Positions 25,539 through 32,840 of a stretch of 39,425 nt of DNA are shown here, one piece after another. This DNA comes from Akkermansia sp. Lineage in GTDB: Bacteria; Verrucomicrobiota; Verrucomicrobiia; Verrucomicrobiales; Akkermansiaceae. A model generated the notes under the pieces. It did no database searches and had not been told where the DNA came from. It saw only the letters and a program-made list of their open reading frames with translations. Every line of letters begins with the position of its first letter. Positions within the stretch are counted from its first letter, which is position 1. The stretch lies in assembly GCA_017555025.1 (NCBI GenBank), contig JAFZHC010000019.1, forward strand, positions 1-39,425. Direction: 5' to 3'. Made by a program: the position numbers and the translations under genes.

Positions 25539-25567
25539 CATATAACTCCACATCTGTACAGACTCAA
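25539..25567 (-). promoter_or_regulatory. Predicted promoter of the AT-rich membrane-protein gene
   Basis: On the minus strand TTGAGT (25562-25567), 17 bases, then TATATG (25539-25544), with TATGAT overlapping two bases on. The start point would fall near 25532, supporting translation from the ATG at 25503. Confidence 0.4.
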
Positions 25568-25611
25568 TTTTTATACCTGCACAATATGTACTTTTCGCGC
25601 TTGGCAGCCAA

Positions 25612-25643
25612 ACGCCCGCAGCTCCTCACGGAACTGCGGGCGT
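25612..25643 (-). terminator. Terminator-like hairpin after the phosphofructokinase gene
   Basis: Ten-base perfect arms ACGCCCGCAG (25612-25621) and CTGCGGGCGT (25634-25643) lie 29 bases past the stop. On the minus strand the stem runs into TTTGGC, only a short T-run, so the terminator is plausible but not strong. Confidence 0.65.
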
Positions 25644-25671
25644 AAAGTTTTGGCTTTAAAAGCTGGCTCAA

Positions 25672-26922
25672 TTAGCAGCAGGGCTTAGCAAGCACCTTGC
25701 GCAGACGAGCGAAGCGGGGCAGAGCCTGAACGGTCTTCATGCCGGTCTCGCCCTGAATGAGGGGCAGAGCATAGTCGATGAAGGCGCGCTCGATGCCGTT
25801 ACCGGCGGCGTTGATCCACTCGCGGGGAACCTTGCGCTCGAAGTTAGCCACGCTCTCAAGGGGCAGGAGCTTGGTGTTGCACACGTACTGACCGTACAGG
25901 TCGTTACGCTCAAAGGCAACCATCTTGTCGGTGTCGCCGTTCACAGCAGCCTGCACAGCGGTCTTACCGGCAAGGTAGGCCTCCATGGCGTCCGTGGTGG
26001 AAGCCAGGTGAGTGGCGCAACGCTGCAGCAGGGAGGGCTCGATAGCACGCACCTTGGCGGAGGGGATGCGCTCGCGCACAACCTCAGCAAGCTTGTTGGC
26101 AAGGCCGCCCAGCTGAGCGTGACCGAAGCCGTCGTTGCTATTGGTCTTAGCCTGAGAAATGAAGTTACCGTAGGCATCGTGAATACCCTCGGAAACCACT
26201 ACAAGGCACTTGGAGGTAGCGTTGTAACGCTTCTCAACGTCGGCAAGGAAGGTCTCCATGTCGAAGTCAACCTCGGGGAGGTAGATGAGGTCGGGACCGG
26301 CACCGGCGTAGTTAGCCAGAGCACTGGCGGCGGTAAGCCAACCGGCGTGGCGGCCCATCACCTCGATGATGGTGATCATGCCGGTATCGTAGCAGGAAGC
26401 GTCGTGCTGAACCTCCATGCAGGAAGTAGCGATGTACTTAGCAGCAGAGGCGAAACCGGGGCAGTGGTCAGTACCGAAAAGGTCGTTGTCGATGGTCTTG
26501 GGAATACCCATCACGCGGCACTCGTAACCGGACTTCTGCATGAACTTGGAAATCTTGTTGCAGGTGTCCATGGAGTCGTTACCACCATTGTAGAAGAAGT
26601 AGCGCACGTCAAACTTCTTGAAGGTGTCGAGAATCTTCTCGTAATCGGTGGGATCCACATCGGGGTCCTTCATCTTGTAACGGCAGGTACCAAGGGCGGA
26701 AGAGGGAGTGAACTTGAGCAGCTCAAGCTCAGCAGGATCTTCCATACCCATGTCGTAAAGCTGCTCGTTGAGCACACCTGTAATACCGTGGGCGGCGCCC
26801 AGCACGCGAGTGATCTGGGGAGAGTTGAGAGCGGTCTGCACAGCGCCGAGTACGCTGGCGTTAATCACAGCGGTAGGACCGCCGGACTGGCCGATGATGC
26901 ATGCACCTTTGAGTTCTTTCAT
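25672..26922 (-). CDS. pfp: PPi-dependent (diphosphate) 6-phosphofructokinase
   Basis: Phosphorylates fructose 6-phosphate, probably with pyrophosphate instead of ATP, giving a reversible glycolytic step in the cytoplasm. The 416-residue product has GQSGGPTAVIN at the start, GGNDS at 113-117, PKTIDND at 141-147 (base Asp) and MGRHAGW near 189-195. In ATP-using enzymes the second acidic position of the GGDGT motif is Gly; here it is Asp116, and Lys142 in PKTIDND also fits PPi users. The Asn115 in place of the usual Asp is noteworthy. Upstream is a strong promoter. No partner subunit is seen, so a homomer is expected. PPi use is inferred from these residues only. Confidence 0.9.
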   Translation of the reverse strand: MKELKGACIIGQSGGPTAVINASVLGAVQTALNSPQITRVLGAAHGITGVLNEQLYDMGMEDPAELELLKFTPSSALGTCRYKMKDPDVDPTDYEKILDTFKKFDVRYFFYNGGNDSMDTCNKISKFMQKSGYECRVMGIPKTIDNDLFGTDHCPGFASAAKYIATSCMEVQHDASCYDTGMITIIEVMGRHAGWLTAASALANYAGAGPDLIYLPEVDFDMETFLADVEKRYNATSKCLVVVSEGIHDAYGNFISQAKTNSNDGFGHAQLGGLANKLAEVVRERIPSAKVRAIEPSLLQRCATHLASTTDAMEAYLAGKTAVQAAVNGDTDKMVAFERNDLYGQYVCNTKLLPLESVANFERKVPREWINAAGNGIERAFIDYALPLIQGETGMKTVQALPRFARLRKVLAKPCC

Positions 26923-26995
26923 AACTTAATGACGTGATGTACGGATTAATAGGCCACCTACATAAGACAGACATGCCTACAGTAAGGGACGCGAA

Positions 26996-27024
26996 ATTCT
27001 ACACCCAACAAAGCGATTTGGCAA
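26996..27024 (-). promoter_or_regulatory. Predicted strong promoter of pfp
   Basis: On the minus strand TTGCCA (27019-27024), an exact 17-base spacer, and TAGAAT (26996-27001). Transcription would begin near 26989, giving a leader of about 67 bases. The gene's narrow, GAG/GTC/ATC-type codon use fits high expression. Confidence 0.65.
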
Positions 27025-27086
27025 GCAAAATATCCGCCATCCGAGCATTTATTTATCATTTTTTTACAATTTTATACACTAAACGC

Positions 27087-27115
27087 TTGCATTATGACAC
27101 AATATGTGATAGAGT
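27087..27115 (+). promoter_or_regulatory. Predicted promoter of the repeat-containing lipoprotein
   Basis: TTGCAT (27087-27092), 17 bases, then TAGAGT (27110-27115), which ends only seven bases before the ATG at 27123. The transcript would begin at or within one or two bases of the start codon. A TTTACA about 20 bases upstream of TTGCAT could allow a second start point. Confidence 0.5.
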
Positions 27116-27122
27116 GAACCGC

Positions 27123-28154
27123 ATGAAGAGCTTCCTTTTACTTGCAGCAGGCGGCGCTCTCCTTCTTTCCGCCTGCGCCCCGATGAAGAAACCGGCTTCC
27201 AAGCCGACCGCGCAGCCTCAGACCACTCAGCAGGCCAACGCCTACACCGGTCAGTACACTGCACAGCCCGGGCAGCCCGTAGCCGCCCCGCATAACTCTG
27301 TAACGGATGCAGCATTCAACCAAGCCGTTACCGGCGCACCCGTCGTGCCCGCACAGCCTCAGACGTATACTCCCCAGGCCTACCTGCCCCAGCAGCCGGC
27401 ACAGCAGCCTGTATACTCTGTTGATCCCGTCACCGGCCAGTTTGTCCCCGTACAGCCGGCTCAGCAGGCTCTTTACACAGTAGACCCCGTAACAGGTCAG
27501 TTCGTGCCCGTACAGGCAGCAGCACCTACTCCTCAGGTACCTGCCGCTCCGACCTATGACCAGATTGGCCAGCAGCAGCCCGGCCTCGGCACCATCGGTG
27601 GCGTAAGTGCCACTCCCGGTATGGGACTTCCCGCAGAGCAGCCCATGCAGCCCCAGCAGCCTGTTGCTGCCGGCAGCGCTAATTACGCTGTTCAGATGAT
27701 TAACGGCACCACCGGTCGCCTTTTCGTTGAGGTATTTGACGATTCCGACAACGTGTTCCCTGTGGGGTACATGTTTGCCGGTCAGAACATCAGTACTCCT
27801 CCTTCCGAGCCCCGCGCCATTCAGGGACAGTTGACGGTGGTAATTCGTGACCCCGACACCCCCGATGCCCGCGAGCTGCGTCGCTACAAAGTAACACCGC
27901 CCGCCAATTACACCAACAAGACAATCGGCATTACCATTCTGCCCGGCGGTCGCTACCGCGCCAGCCTCGATGGCCAGGTGTACTTCACCTCTCCCGATCC
28001 TAAGGCTGCCACTCCTGAGGGCGCTGCTGCCCCCACGGCTACTCCCGCTGCAGCTCCGGCTCCCGCCGCTCCGGCACCGGCTCCTGCTCAGCCTGCTGCA
28101 CCCGCTCCGGCTCCTGCAGCCGACCCGGCAACAGCCCCCACTCAGATTCTCTAA
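27123..28154 (+). CDS. Pro/Gln/Ala-rich lipoprotein with 20-residue tandem repeats
   Basis: A 343-residue predicted lipoprotein: MKSFLLLAAGGALLLSAC with lipobox LSAC (Cys18). Residues 20-190 are low-complexity Gln/Pro/Ala sequence containing two near-identical 20-residue units at 96-115 and 116-135, each built on V-D-P-V-T-G-Q-F-V-P-V-Q. A folded beta-rich domain follows (about 195-300, with VQMINGTTGRLFVEVFDDSDNVFPVGYMFAGQ and TIGITILPGGRYRASLDGQVYF). The tail from about 300 to the end is Ala/Pro-rich like a TonB linker. An earlier in-frame ATG at 26934 would run through the promoter and lacks a signal peptide, so 27123 is preferred. It may bridge the outer membrane and periplasm; the function is unknown. 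Confidence 0.85.
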   Translation: MKSFLLLAAGGALLLSACAPMKKPASKPTAQPQTTQQANAYTGQYTAQPGQPVAAPHNSVTDAAFNQAVTGAPVVPAQPQTYTPQAYLPQQPAQQPVYSVDPVTGQFVPVQPAQQALYTVDPVTGQFVPVQAAAPTPQVPAAPTYDQIGQQQPGLGTIGGVSATPGMGLPAEQPMQPQQPVAAGSANYAVQMINGTTGRLFVEVFDDSDNVFPVGYMFAGQNISTPPSEPRAIQGQLTVVIRDPDTPDARELRRYKVTPPANYTNKTIGITILPGGRYRASLDGQVYFTSPDPKAATPEGAAAPTATPAAAPAPAAPAPAPAQPAAPAPAPAADPATAPTQIL

Positions 28155-28203
28155 CCTGATTATCAGCACATTGCCACAACTACGGCAATGGTGCACTCGC
28201 AGC

Positions 28204-28238
28204 GAAGCCCCATTTTCCCCTTGCGGAAATGGGGCTTC
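28204..28238 (+). terminator. Long hairpin between the lipoprotein and the lysis-like pair
   Basis: Twelve-base perfect arms GAAGCCCCATTT (28204-28215) and AAATGGGGCTTC (28227-28238). There is no T-run beyond the stem on either strand, so it may protect the 3' end or end transcription with help from Rho. It separates the lipoprotein from the holin-like gene, whose start lies 18 bases further on. Confidence 0.55.
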
Positions 28239-28255
28239 CGCTATATAAGGGTGGC

Positions 28256-28483
28256 ATGTGCAAACCTTTTCGTGATTATCTCAACCTGCTGCGTGATTAT
28301 ACACGCGAAATCGTCACCTTTGGCGGCTTTTGCCTCATGTGCTTTGTTTATTGTGATTTTCGTCAATTAGCCTGCGAACAATCCACCACAGCCGCTCATA
28401 CTGTAGATGTACTCCGCAGTATGGATACCCGTCTGAACCACATTGAACACGCCACAACCTCCCGCAGCGGTTATGAAAAATGA
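28256..28483 (+). CDS. Small single-helix membrane protein, holin- or spanin-like
   Basis: A 75-residue protein with one hydrophobic segment (about residues 18-34, IVTFGGFCLMCFVYCDF) between a basic N-terminus and a hydrophilic C-terminal half with heptad-like spacing. It has one of the few good Shine-Dalgarno sequences in the window (AAGGGTGG, eight bases before the ATG). It overlaps the next gene, a peptidoglycan-acting protein, by 11 bases. A one-helix membrane protein overlapping an endolysin is the classic layout of a phage lysis cassette, so a holin or related lysis protein is inferred from context. Sequence alone does not prove it. Confidence 0.6.
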   Translation: MCKPFRDYLNLLRDYTREIVTFGGFCLMCFVYCDFRQLACEQSTTAAHTVDVLRSMDTRLNHIEHATTSRSGYEK

Positions 28484-29060
28484 CATCGCCCGAATTCAGA
28501 AGAGAATCGGTGTAAAGGCAGACGGCATAGTAGGGCCCCTCACCATTCAGGCGCTCAATAAAGCTCTCGGCCTCAACAACACCTCATCACCGCAATGGCC
28601 TACGCAAACAGAAGTCCGCAGTGGTAACAGCATTTTCGGCGCTCCCGGTTGTGAGTCTGAGCTGGCATCTCTGGTACCACCCTACACCCTTTATTTTGAA
28701 GGACAGCCCGTGCGCACCATCCGCGTGCACCGTCTCATTGCACTGCATGTCAAAGAAGCACTCAGCGAAGTGCTTGCTCACTACGGGAAAGAAGAAATCC
28801 GGCGCTTGGGGCTCAACATATACGGTGGCTCCTATCATTACCGCCGCAGTACCGGTAGCCATTCCCTCTCCATGCATGCTTGGGGCATCGCTCTGGACTT
28901 TGCACCGACTACCAACAGTTACGCTACACGAGCCCCTCGTGCCACCCTCAGTCACCCGGATTGCGAGCGTTGGTGGCAAATATGGGAAAGCCATGGCGCC
29001 ACATCCCTGGGCCGCACACACGGCTACGACTGGATGCACCTGCAATTTGCCCGCCTATAG
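28473..29060 (+). CDS. Endolysin-like peptidoglycan hydrolase (PG-binding domain plus M15-type peptidase)
   Basis: A 195-residue protein predicted to cut peptide cross-links in peptidoglycan. Residues 1-30 match half of a PG_binding_1 domain (IARIQKRIGVKADGIVGPLTIQALNKAL). Residues about 80-195 carry the zinc peptidase signature of the M15 (VanY/D-Ala-D-Ala carboxypeptidase) group: SLSMHAWGIALDFAP, the S-x-H-x2-G-x-A-x-D pattern supplying His and Asp ligands, and the late DWMHLQFA with the third His. It has no signal peptide, as expected for a phage endolysin that relies on a holin. A TTG at 28443 would add ten residues; ATG 28473 is preferred. A cell-wall remodelling enzyme is the alternative, but the missing signal argues against it. 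Confidence 0.82.
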   Translation: MKNDIARIQKRIGVKADGIVGPLTIQALNKALGLNNTSSPQWPTQTEVRSGNSIFGAPGCESELASLVPPYTLYFEGQPVRTIRVHRLIALHVKEALSEVLAHYGKEEIRRLGLNIYGGSYHYRRSTGSHSLSMHAWGIALDFAPTTNSYATRAPRATLSHPDCERWWQIWESHGATSLGRTHGYDWMHLQFARL

Positions 29061-29100
29061 CCGGAAGAGGCAAGTAACGCCCCTCCACCATAAGCTGCAT

Positions 29101-29577
29101 TTACATGCGACTGAGAATCTGACGTAATTCAAACTCGAAAGCTTGCAGCTCCACCGGAGTCGGAGTACCGTTCAGCTCGGTCCAACCGAAACGTCCCATC
29201 TGGTCAATCTGCCAAGAACCATTGGTACCGCTTGGGAAACTGCATTTGCCGGAAAGCAGAGTGCCAGGCAACTGCAAATCATCCAGAGTGACCACCGGCT
29301 TTACAGCCGCAGTAGGACCGGTCTGCTGCGGCGCAGCTTCAGCCGGAGCAGCGGGAGCCGCCTGCTTTACGGGCTCCTCAACAGGCTCAGGCGCCGGTTT
29401 CTCCTGAGGACGAGCAATTTCAATGCCATGATCAAGCAACAGGAATCGCACCTCCATATAGGTAAGATGCACACCACACTCAGCGGCCAGCTTCTTCTGA
29501 ATCCCGTTCAGATCAACGCCATAGCTCGCCCAGCGGCGCACCATTTCCAACTGCTCATTGCTCACTTTTGCACTCAT
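29101..29577 (-). CDS. Small protein of unknown function with N-terminal helix-turn-helix-like region
   Basis: A 158-residue protein I do not recognise. Residues 1-55 (SNEQLEMVRRWASYGVDLNGIQKKLAAECGVHLTYMEVRFLLLDHGIEI) read like a three-helix DNA-binding unit of the kind seen in small regulators. Residues 58-95 are a Pro/Ala/Glu linker. Residues 100-158 form a beta-rich module (PGTLLSGKCSFPSGTNGSWQIDQMGRFGWTELNGTPTP). It has no signal peptide or membrane helix and no visible promoter, and it shares the minus strand with pth and leuA across a 115-base gap in which I see no gene. It is probably a real gene because its codon use matches its neighbours. Confidence 0.72.
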   Translation of the reverse strand: MSAKVSNEQLEMVRRWASYGVDLNGIQKKLAAECGVHLTYMEVRFLLLDHGIEIARPQEKPAPEPVEEPVKQAAPAAPAEAAPQQTGPTAAVKPVVTLDDLQLPGTLLSGKCSFPSGTNGSWQIDQMGRFGWTELNGTPTPVELQAFEFELRQILSRM

Positions 29578-29692
29578 GACGGTATCTTACCCTCTCCCCT
29601 GCACCGTTGCAAGCCACAAATGCGGCATAGTACAAGCCTTGCAAGTCTGCGCATGCGCGGGCTCAAAAAGCGCAGGCAACGCCCCAGCAACC

Positions 29693-30352
29693 TCATTTCA
29701 CAGGTTCAGAAGTTTGCGCGGAGGCTCCCTCCGGCGCAGTCGCCTCATCCTGCTTCTCAGCGGGAGCGGGCTTTTCCTTCTTCTTCTTTTCTTTCTTCAC
29801 ATTAAATTGATTAGCGGCAGCATCAAAACCGTGAGAAAGCGTCATGAGCGTCGCAGCGGCGGCACGAGTAAGCGCCTCATCAAGCAAGGGGCGCTCATCC
29901 GGCGCAAACTTACCCAGCACATGGCTGACCATTTGCTTGCAGCCGGGAGCAGAAATTCCCACACGCAGACGCGGAAATTTCTCCGTCCCCAGATGGGCAA
30001 TCATGCTCTTCATACCGTTATGCCCGCCCGCAGAGCCACCGGCACGCAGCCGCATGGCTCCCACGGGAAAAGATATATCATCGTACACCACGAACACTTG
30101 CTCAGGCTCCCATTTGTAATAACGCATGAGAGGCCCGACACTCTCGCCCGAGGCGTTCATGAAAGTCTGGGGTTTCACCAGCAGCACACCGGGGCCGGCT
30201 GCCAGCTCAGCCTTGCGAGCCTTGTCGAATTTCCACTCGGCTCCAAAATGGCGGGCCAGCAAATCCAGCACCATGAAACCCACATTATGACGAGTTTCAG
30301 CGTACTCTCTGCCGGGGTTACCCAGACCTACGATGATTTTGACAGGCAACAT
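29693..30352 (-). CDS. pth: Peptidyl-tRNA hydrolase with a charged C-terminal extension
   Basis: Pth releases peptides from peptidyl-tRNAs that fall off ribosomes. Residues 1-185 are canonical: IIVGLGNPGREYAETRHNVGF (Asn12, catalytic His22), KPQTFMNASG, VYDDISFPVG (catalytic Asp) and GGSAGGHNGMKS. After about residue 188 comes a 30-residue Lys/Glu/Pro-rich tail (NVKKEKKKKEKPAPAEKQDE and on) that the standard 190-residue enzyme lacks. It could bind RNA or be a flexible spacer. Its ATG shares one base with the stop of leuA (TGATG), so both are on one minus-strand transcript and translationally coupled. Confidence 0.95.
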   Translation of the reverse strand: MLPVKIIVGLGNPGREYAETRHNVGFMVLDLLARHFGAEWKFDKARKAELAAGPGVLLVKPQTFMNASGESVGPLMRYYKWEPEQVFVVYDDISFPVGAMRLRAGGSAGGHNGMKSMIAHLGTEKFPRLRVGISAPGCKQMVSHVLGKFAPDERPLLDEALTRAAAATLMTLSHGFDAAANQFNVKKEKKKKEKPAPAEKQDEATAPEGASAQTSEPVK

Positions 30353-31911
30353 CAGTTACCGCTGATACCCAGCGTATTGAAAGTGATATTACGGTTTACG
30401 GCATTCAGGTAGGCACGGGCAGAGGCCTCAATCACGTCCGTTGCTGCGCCCTTGCCCGAAATGGGCTTGCTGCACTCACAATCGCCGAACTGAACCTTCA
30501 CACTCACCTCACCCAGAGCATCCTGACCGGTAGAAGTAGCGCGCACATTGTAGTCTACCAGCTCACCATGAGTCTGCGTAATGCGGTCAATAGCCTTAAA
30601 GCAGGCATTCACCGGGCCGTTACCAATGGCGCAGTCCGTGAACTCCTCATCGTCCTTAATCAGCGTTACAGTAGCTGTAGGACGAGCTGAATCGCCACCA
30701 ATAAACTGAATATGAGACATCTTCCACACACCGTTGCTGGTATCGAGCGAGTCGTCCACGAGTGATGACAAGTCATCATCATACACAAACTTCTTGCTGT
30801 CACCCACCTTCTTAAAGCGTTCAAAAACGGCAGTCAACTCATCATTGGAAAGCGTATGCCCCAGCTTCTCAAGACGAGCCTTCACCGCAGCTCGACCGGA
30901 GTGCTTGGTGAGCGGCAGCTCAGTCTCGCCCCAACCGACTTCCACGGGGTCAATAATTTCGTAAGTCTCGCGCTTAGCAAGAATACCGTGCTGGTGAATG
31001 CCGGAGGAGTGGGCAAAGGCATTCTCACCCACAATAGCCTTGGAGCGCTGCACAAGCATACCGCTCATGCGAGATACCACTCGGCTGGTCTTTACAATCT
31101 CTCGTGTGTTGAGGTTGTGGGGCTTGCTGCCGGTCTCAAAACCGAAGGGTTCGGGACGAGTGGAAAGCGCCATCGCCACCTCTTCAATAGCGGTGTTGCC
31201 GGCACGCTCACCAATACCGTTGATGGTACCCTCCACCTGACGAGCACCGGCCTGTACTGCGGCCAGAGAATTGGCCACCGCCATGCCGATGTCATTATGG
31301 CAATGAACGGAGATAATAGCCTTATCGATATTCTTTACATGATCCTTCAGGTACTTGATAATAGTGTAGTACTCAGAGGGTGTGGTAAAGCCCACCGTAT
31401 CGGGAATGTTCACCGTTGTGGCACCGGCATCAATGACAGCCTCAACCACCTGTGCAAGGTAATCATGCTCCGTACGGCTGGCATCCTCAGCAGAAAACTC
31501 CACATCGTTCACGAGGCTCTTGGCAAGCTTCACACCGGCCACGGCCATCTCCAGAATTTCCGCCTTGCTCTTCTTAAGCTTAAACTCACGGTGCAAGGGG
31601 CTAGTTGCCAAGAACACATGTATGCGACCTCGCTCACCGGCAGGAGCCACAGCAGCTGCCGCCTGACGAATGTCATTCTCCACACAGCGAGCCAGACCGG
31701 CAATGCGGCACTTCTTCACCGTGCGGGCAATCGTGTGTACAGACTCAAAGTCGCCATCGGAAATACAGGGGAAACCGGCCTCAATGATATCAACACCTAG
31801 CTTCTCGAGCTGACGTGCTACCTCCAGCTTCTGGCGGAGATTCATGGAAGCTCCCGGACACTGTTCACCATCGCGCAGCGTGGTATCGAAGAATAATACT
31901 TTATCGCTCAT
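30352..31911 (-). CDS. leuA: 2-isopropylmalate synthase
   Basis: LeuA joins acetyl-CoA and 2-ketoisovalerate to start leucine synthesis. The 519-residue product has the TIM-barrel motif FDTTLRDGEQCPGASM at residues 8-23 (metal-binding Asp9) and the metal-binding SVHCHNDIGMA near 203. A GNTAIEEVAMAL segment and the C-terminal LeuA dimer/regulatory domain (about 380-519) follow; that domain gives leucine feedback control. Its length is that of the standard type-1 enzyme. A citramalate or homocitrate synthase is unlikely given the full length and C-terminal domain. It leads an operon with pth; no leuB, leuC or leuD is in the window. Confidence 0.95.
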   Translation of the reverse strand: MSDKVLFFDTTLRDGEQCPGASMNLRQKLEVARQLEKLGVDIIEAGFPCISDGDFESVHTIARTVKKCRIAGLARCVENDIRQAAAAVAPAGERGRIHVFLATSPLHREFKLKKSKAEILEMAVAGVKLAKSLVNDVEFSAEDASRTEHDYLAQVVEAVIDAGATTVNIPDTVGFTTPSEYYTIIKYLKDHVKNIDKAIISVHCHNDIGMAVANSLAAVQAGARQVEGTINGIGERAGNTAIEEVAMALSTRPEPFGFETGSKPHNLNTREIVKTSRVVSRMSGMLVQRSKAIVGENAFAHSSGIHQHGILAKRETYEIIDPVEVGWGETELPLTKHSGRAAVKARLEKLGHTLSNDELTAVFERFKKVGDSKKFVYDDDLSSLVDDSLDTSNGVWKMSHIQFIGGDSARPTATVTLIKDDEEFTDCAIGNGPVNACFKAIDRITQTHGELVDYNVRATSTGQDALGEVSVKVQFGDCECSKPISGKGAATDVIEASARAYLNAVNRNITFNTLGISGN

Positions 31912-31944
31912 TGCTAGTATTGTGTTGTTGATTAAGGAAACTGT

Positions 31945-31972
31945 ATTTTACACGGATTCCAGAAAAAAGCAA
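31945..31972 (-). promoter_or_regulatory. Predicted leuA promoter overlapping the upstream terminator tail
   Basis: On the minus strand TTGCTT (31967-31972), a 16-base spacer, then TAAAAT (31945-31950). Transcription would begin near 31938, a 27-base leader. There is no room for a leader-peptide attenuator. The -35 box is part of the T-run that ends the terminator at 31974-32003. Confidence 0.5.
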
Positions 31973-31973
31973 G

Positions 31974-32003
31974 CCTCGCGCACGTTATGACACGGGCGCG
32001 AGG
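31974..32003 (-). terminator. Terminator of the His-rich lipoprotein gene
   Basis: Eight-base G/C arms CCTCGCGC (31974-31981) and GCGCGAGG (31996-32003), read on the minus strand, are followed by CTTGCTTTTTT. It ends the gene at 32031 before leuA transcription begins. Confidence 0.75.
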
Positions 32004-32030
32004 TTAAAAGGAGAAAGAATGTCTATTATC

Positions 32031-32840
32031 TCAGTTCATCTGCCAACCGGCGCGTGCCTCATTCTGTTGCAGTCGTGCGTTATCCTGAAGCGCATCGGCA
32101 TATTTACTACTGGCGCGCAAAGCATTCGCCCGGTAAAAATAATTATCAGAACTGCGGAACTCGCGGTCATTACGAGCAATAAGCCCCAACAGATAATAAG
32201 CCTCGGCACAGTTGGGATTCTGCCGCAGAGCATTTTCCACCAGTTGTTTACCGTTTGCCCAATTACCTACGGAACAGGCACGAGCCGCCTGCTCCAGAGC
32301 AGGGTTCGTCTCATCGGGAGTCACATATTCATAGTAAGTGACTTGTCTGGGAGTAAGCTCATCCATGATTTCCTCAGCGAAATCCTCACAGGCTTCGCGC
32401 AACTGCATGCGGTCCTTACTATCCAACCAAATGGATTCCCTATAATCGCGGCGGTAAATCTGCCGGCCACGCTCCATCACCGTTACAACACCGCAAAGAT
32501 ACGGGGTGGGATGAGACTTCTCCTCATGTTTACGCTCGCCGTGCTTATGCCTATCGCGATGTCCGTGAGGAGGTGCATCTTTTATGTAAACATTGTGCAA
32601 CTCCAGACGAACATCACCGGGATATTGAGCATAAAATCCATCCTTGGCTATCTGCAGACGGAAGGCATCTGCAAGTGCGCGGCTGGCATGATTAGACACG
32701 CAATCGCATACAGTCATTGCAGCTCCGCGCCCCAAATCTATCTCGGCGGGCTTCAAGGTCTGCATCTGTATCTGTACCCCGCAGGCACTCAATAAGGCAG
32801 CACCCACACAGCCAACTATGATGTGAATCAATCGCTTCAT
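32031..32840 (-). CDS. Lipoprotein with His-rich insert and TPR-like C-terminus
   Basis: A 269-residue predicted lipoprotein: MKRLIHIIVGCVGAALLSAC with lipobox LSAC (Cys20). Residues 21-90 form a domain rich in paired Cys (DCVS, VCDC). Residues about 90-112 are unusually His/Lys/Arg-rich (PPHGHRDRHKHGERKHEE), suggesting metal binding. The C-terminal 100 residues, with ARACSVGNWANGKQLVENALRQNPNCAEAYYLLGLIARNDREFRSSDNYFYRANAL, resemble two tetratricopeptide repeats. An in-frame start at 32972 would remove the lipoprotein signal from the N-terminus and is rejected. No operon partner; its terminator and the AT-rich island flank it. The function is unknown. Confidence 0.8.
   Translation of the reverse strand: MKRLIHIIVGCVGAALLSACGVQIQMQTLKPAEIDLGRGAAMTVCDCVSNHASRALADAFRLQIAKDGFYAQYPGDVRLELHNVYIKDAPPHGHRDRHKHGERKHEEKSHPTPYLCGVVTVMERGRQIYRRDYRESIWLDSKDRMQLREACEDFAEEIMDELTPRQVTYYEYVTPDETNPALEQAARACSVGNWANGKQLVENALRQNPNCAEAYYLLGLIARNDREFRSSDNYFYRANALRASSKYADALQDNARLQQNEARAGWQMN

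Noticed and set aside
26008..26937. A 309-codon open frame opposite the phosphofructokinase gene
   Set aside because: Antisense shadow of a strongly codon-biased gene; Val/Gly/His-rich with no recognisable domain.
27138..28196. A 352-codon minus-strand frame opposite the repeat lipoprotein
   Set aside because: Its Gly/Arg/Ser repeats mirror the Pro/Ala/Gln repeats of the real gene, which has a lipobox and promoter.
30856..31800. A 314-codon open frame opposite leuA
   Set aside because: Antisense shadow; leuA has complete motifs on the other strand and no promoter or ribosome-binding site serves this frame.
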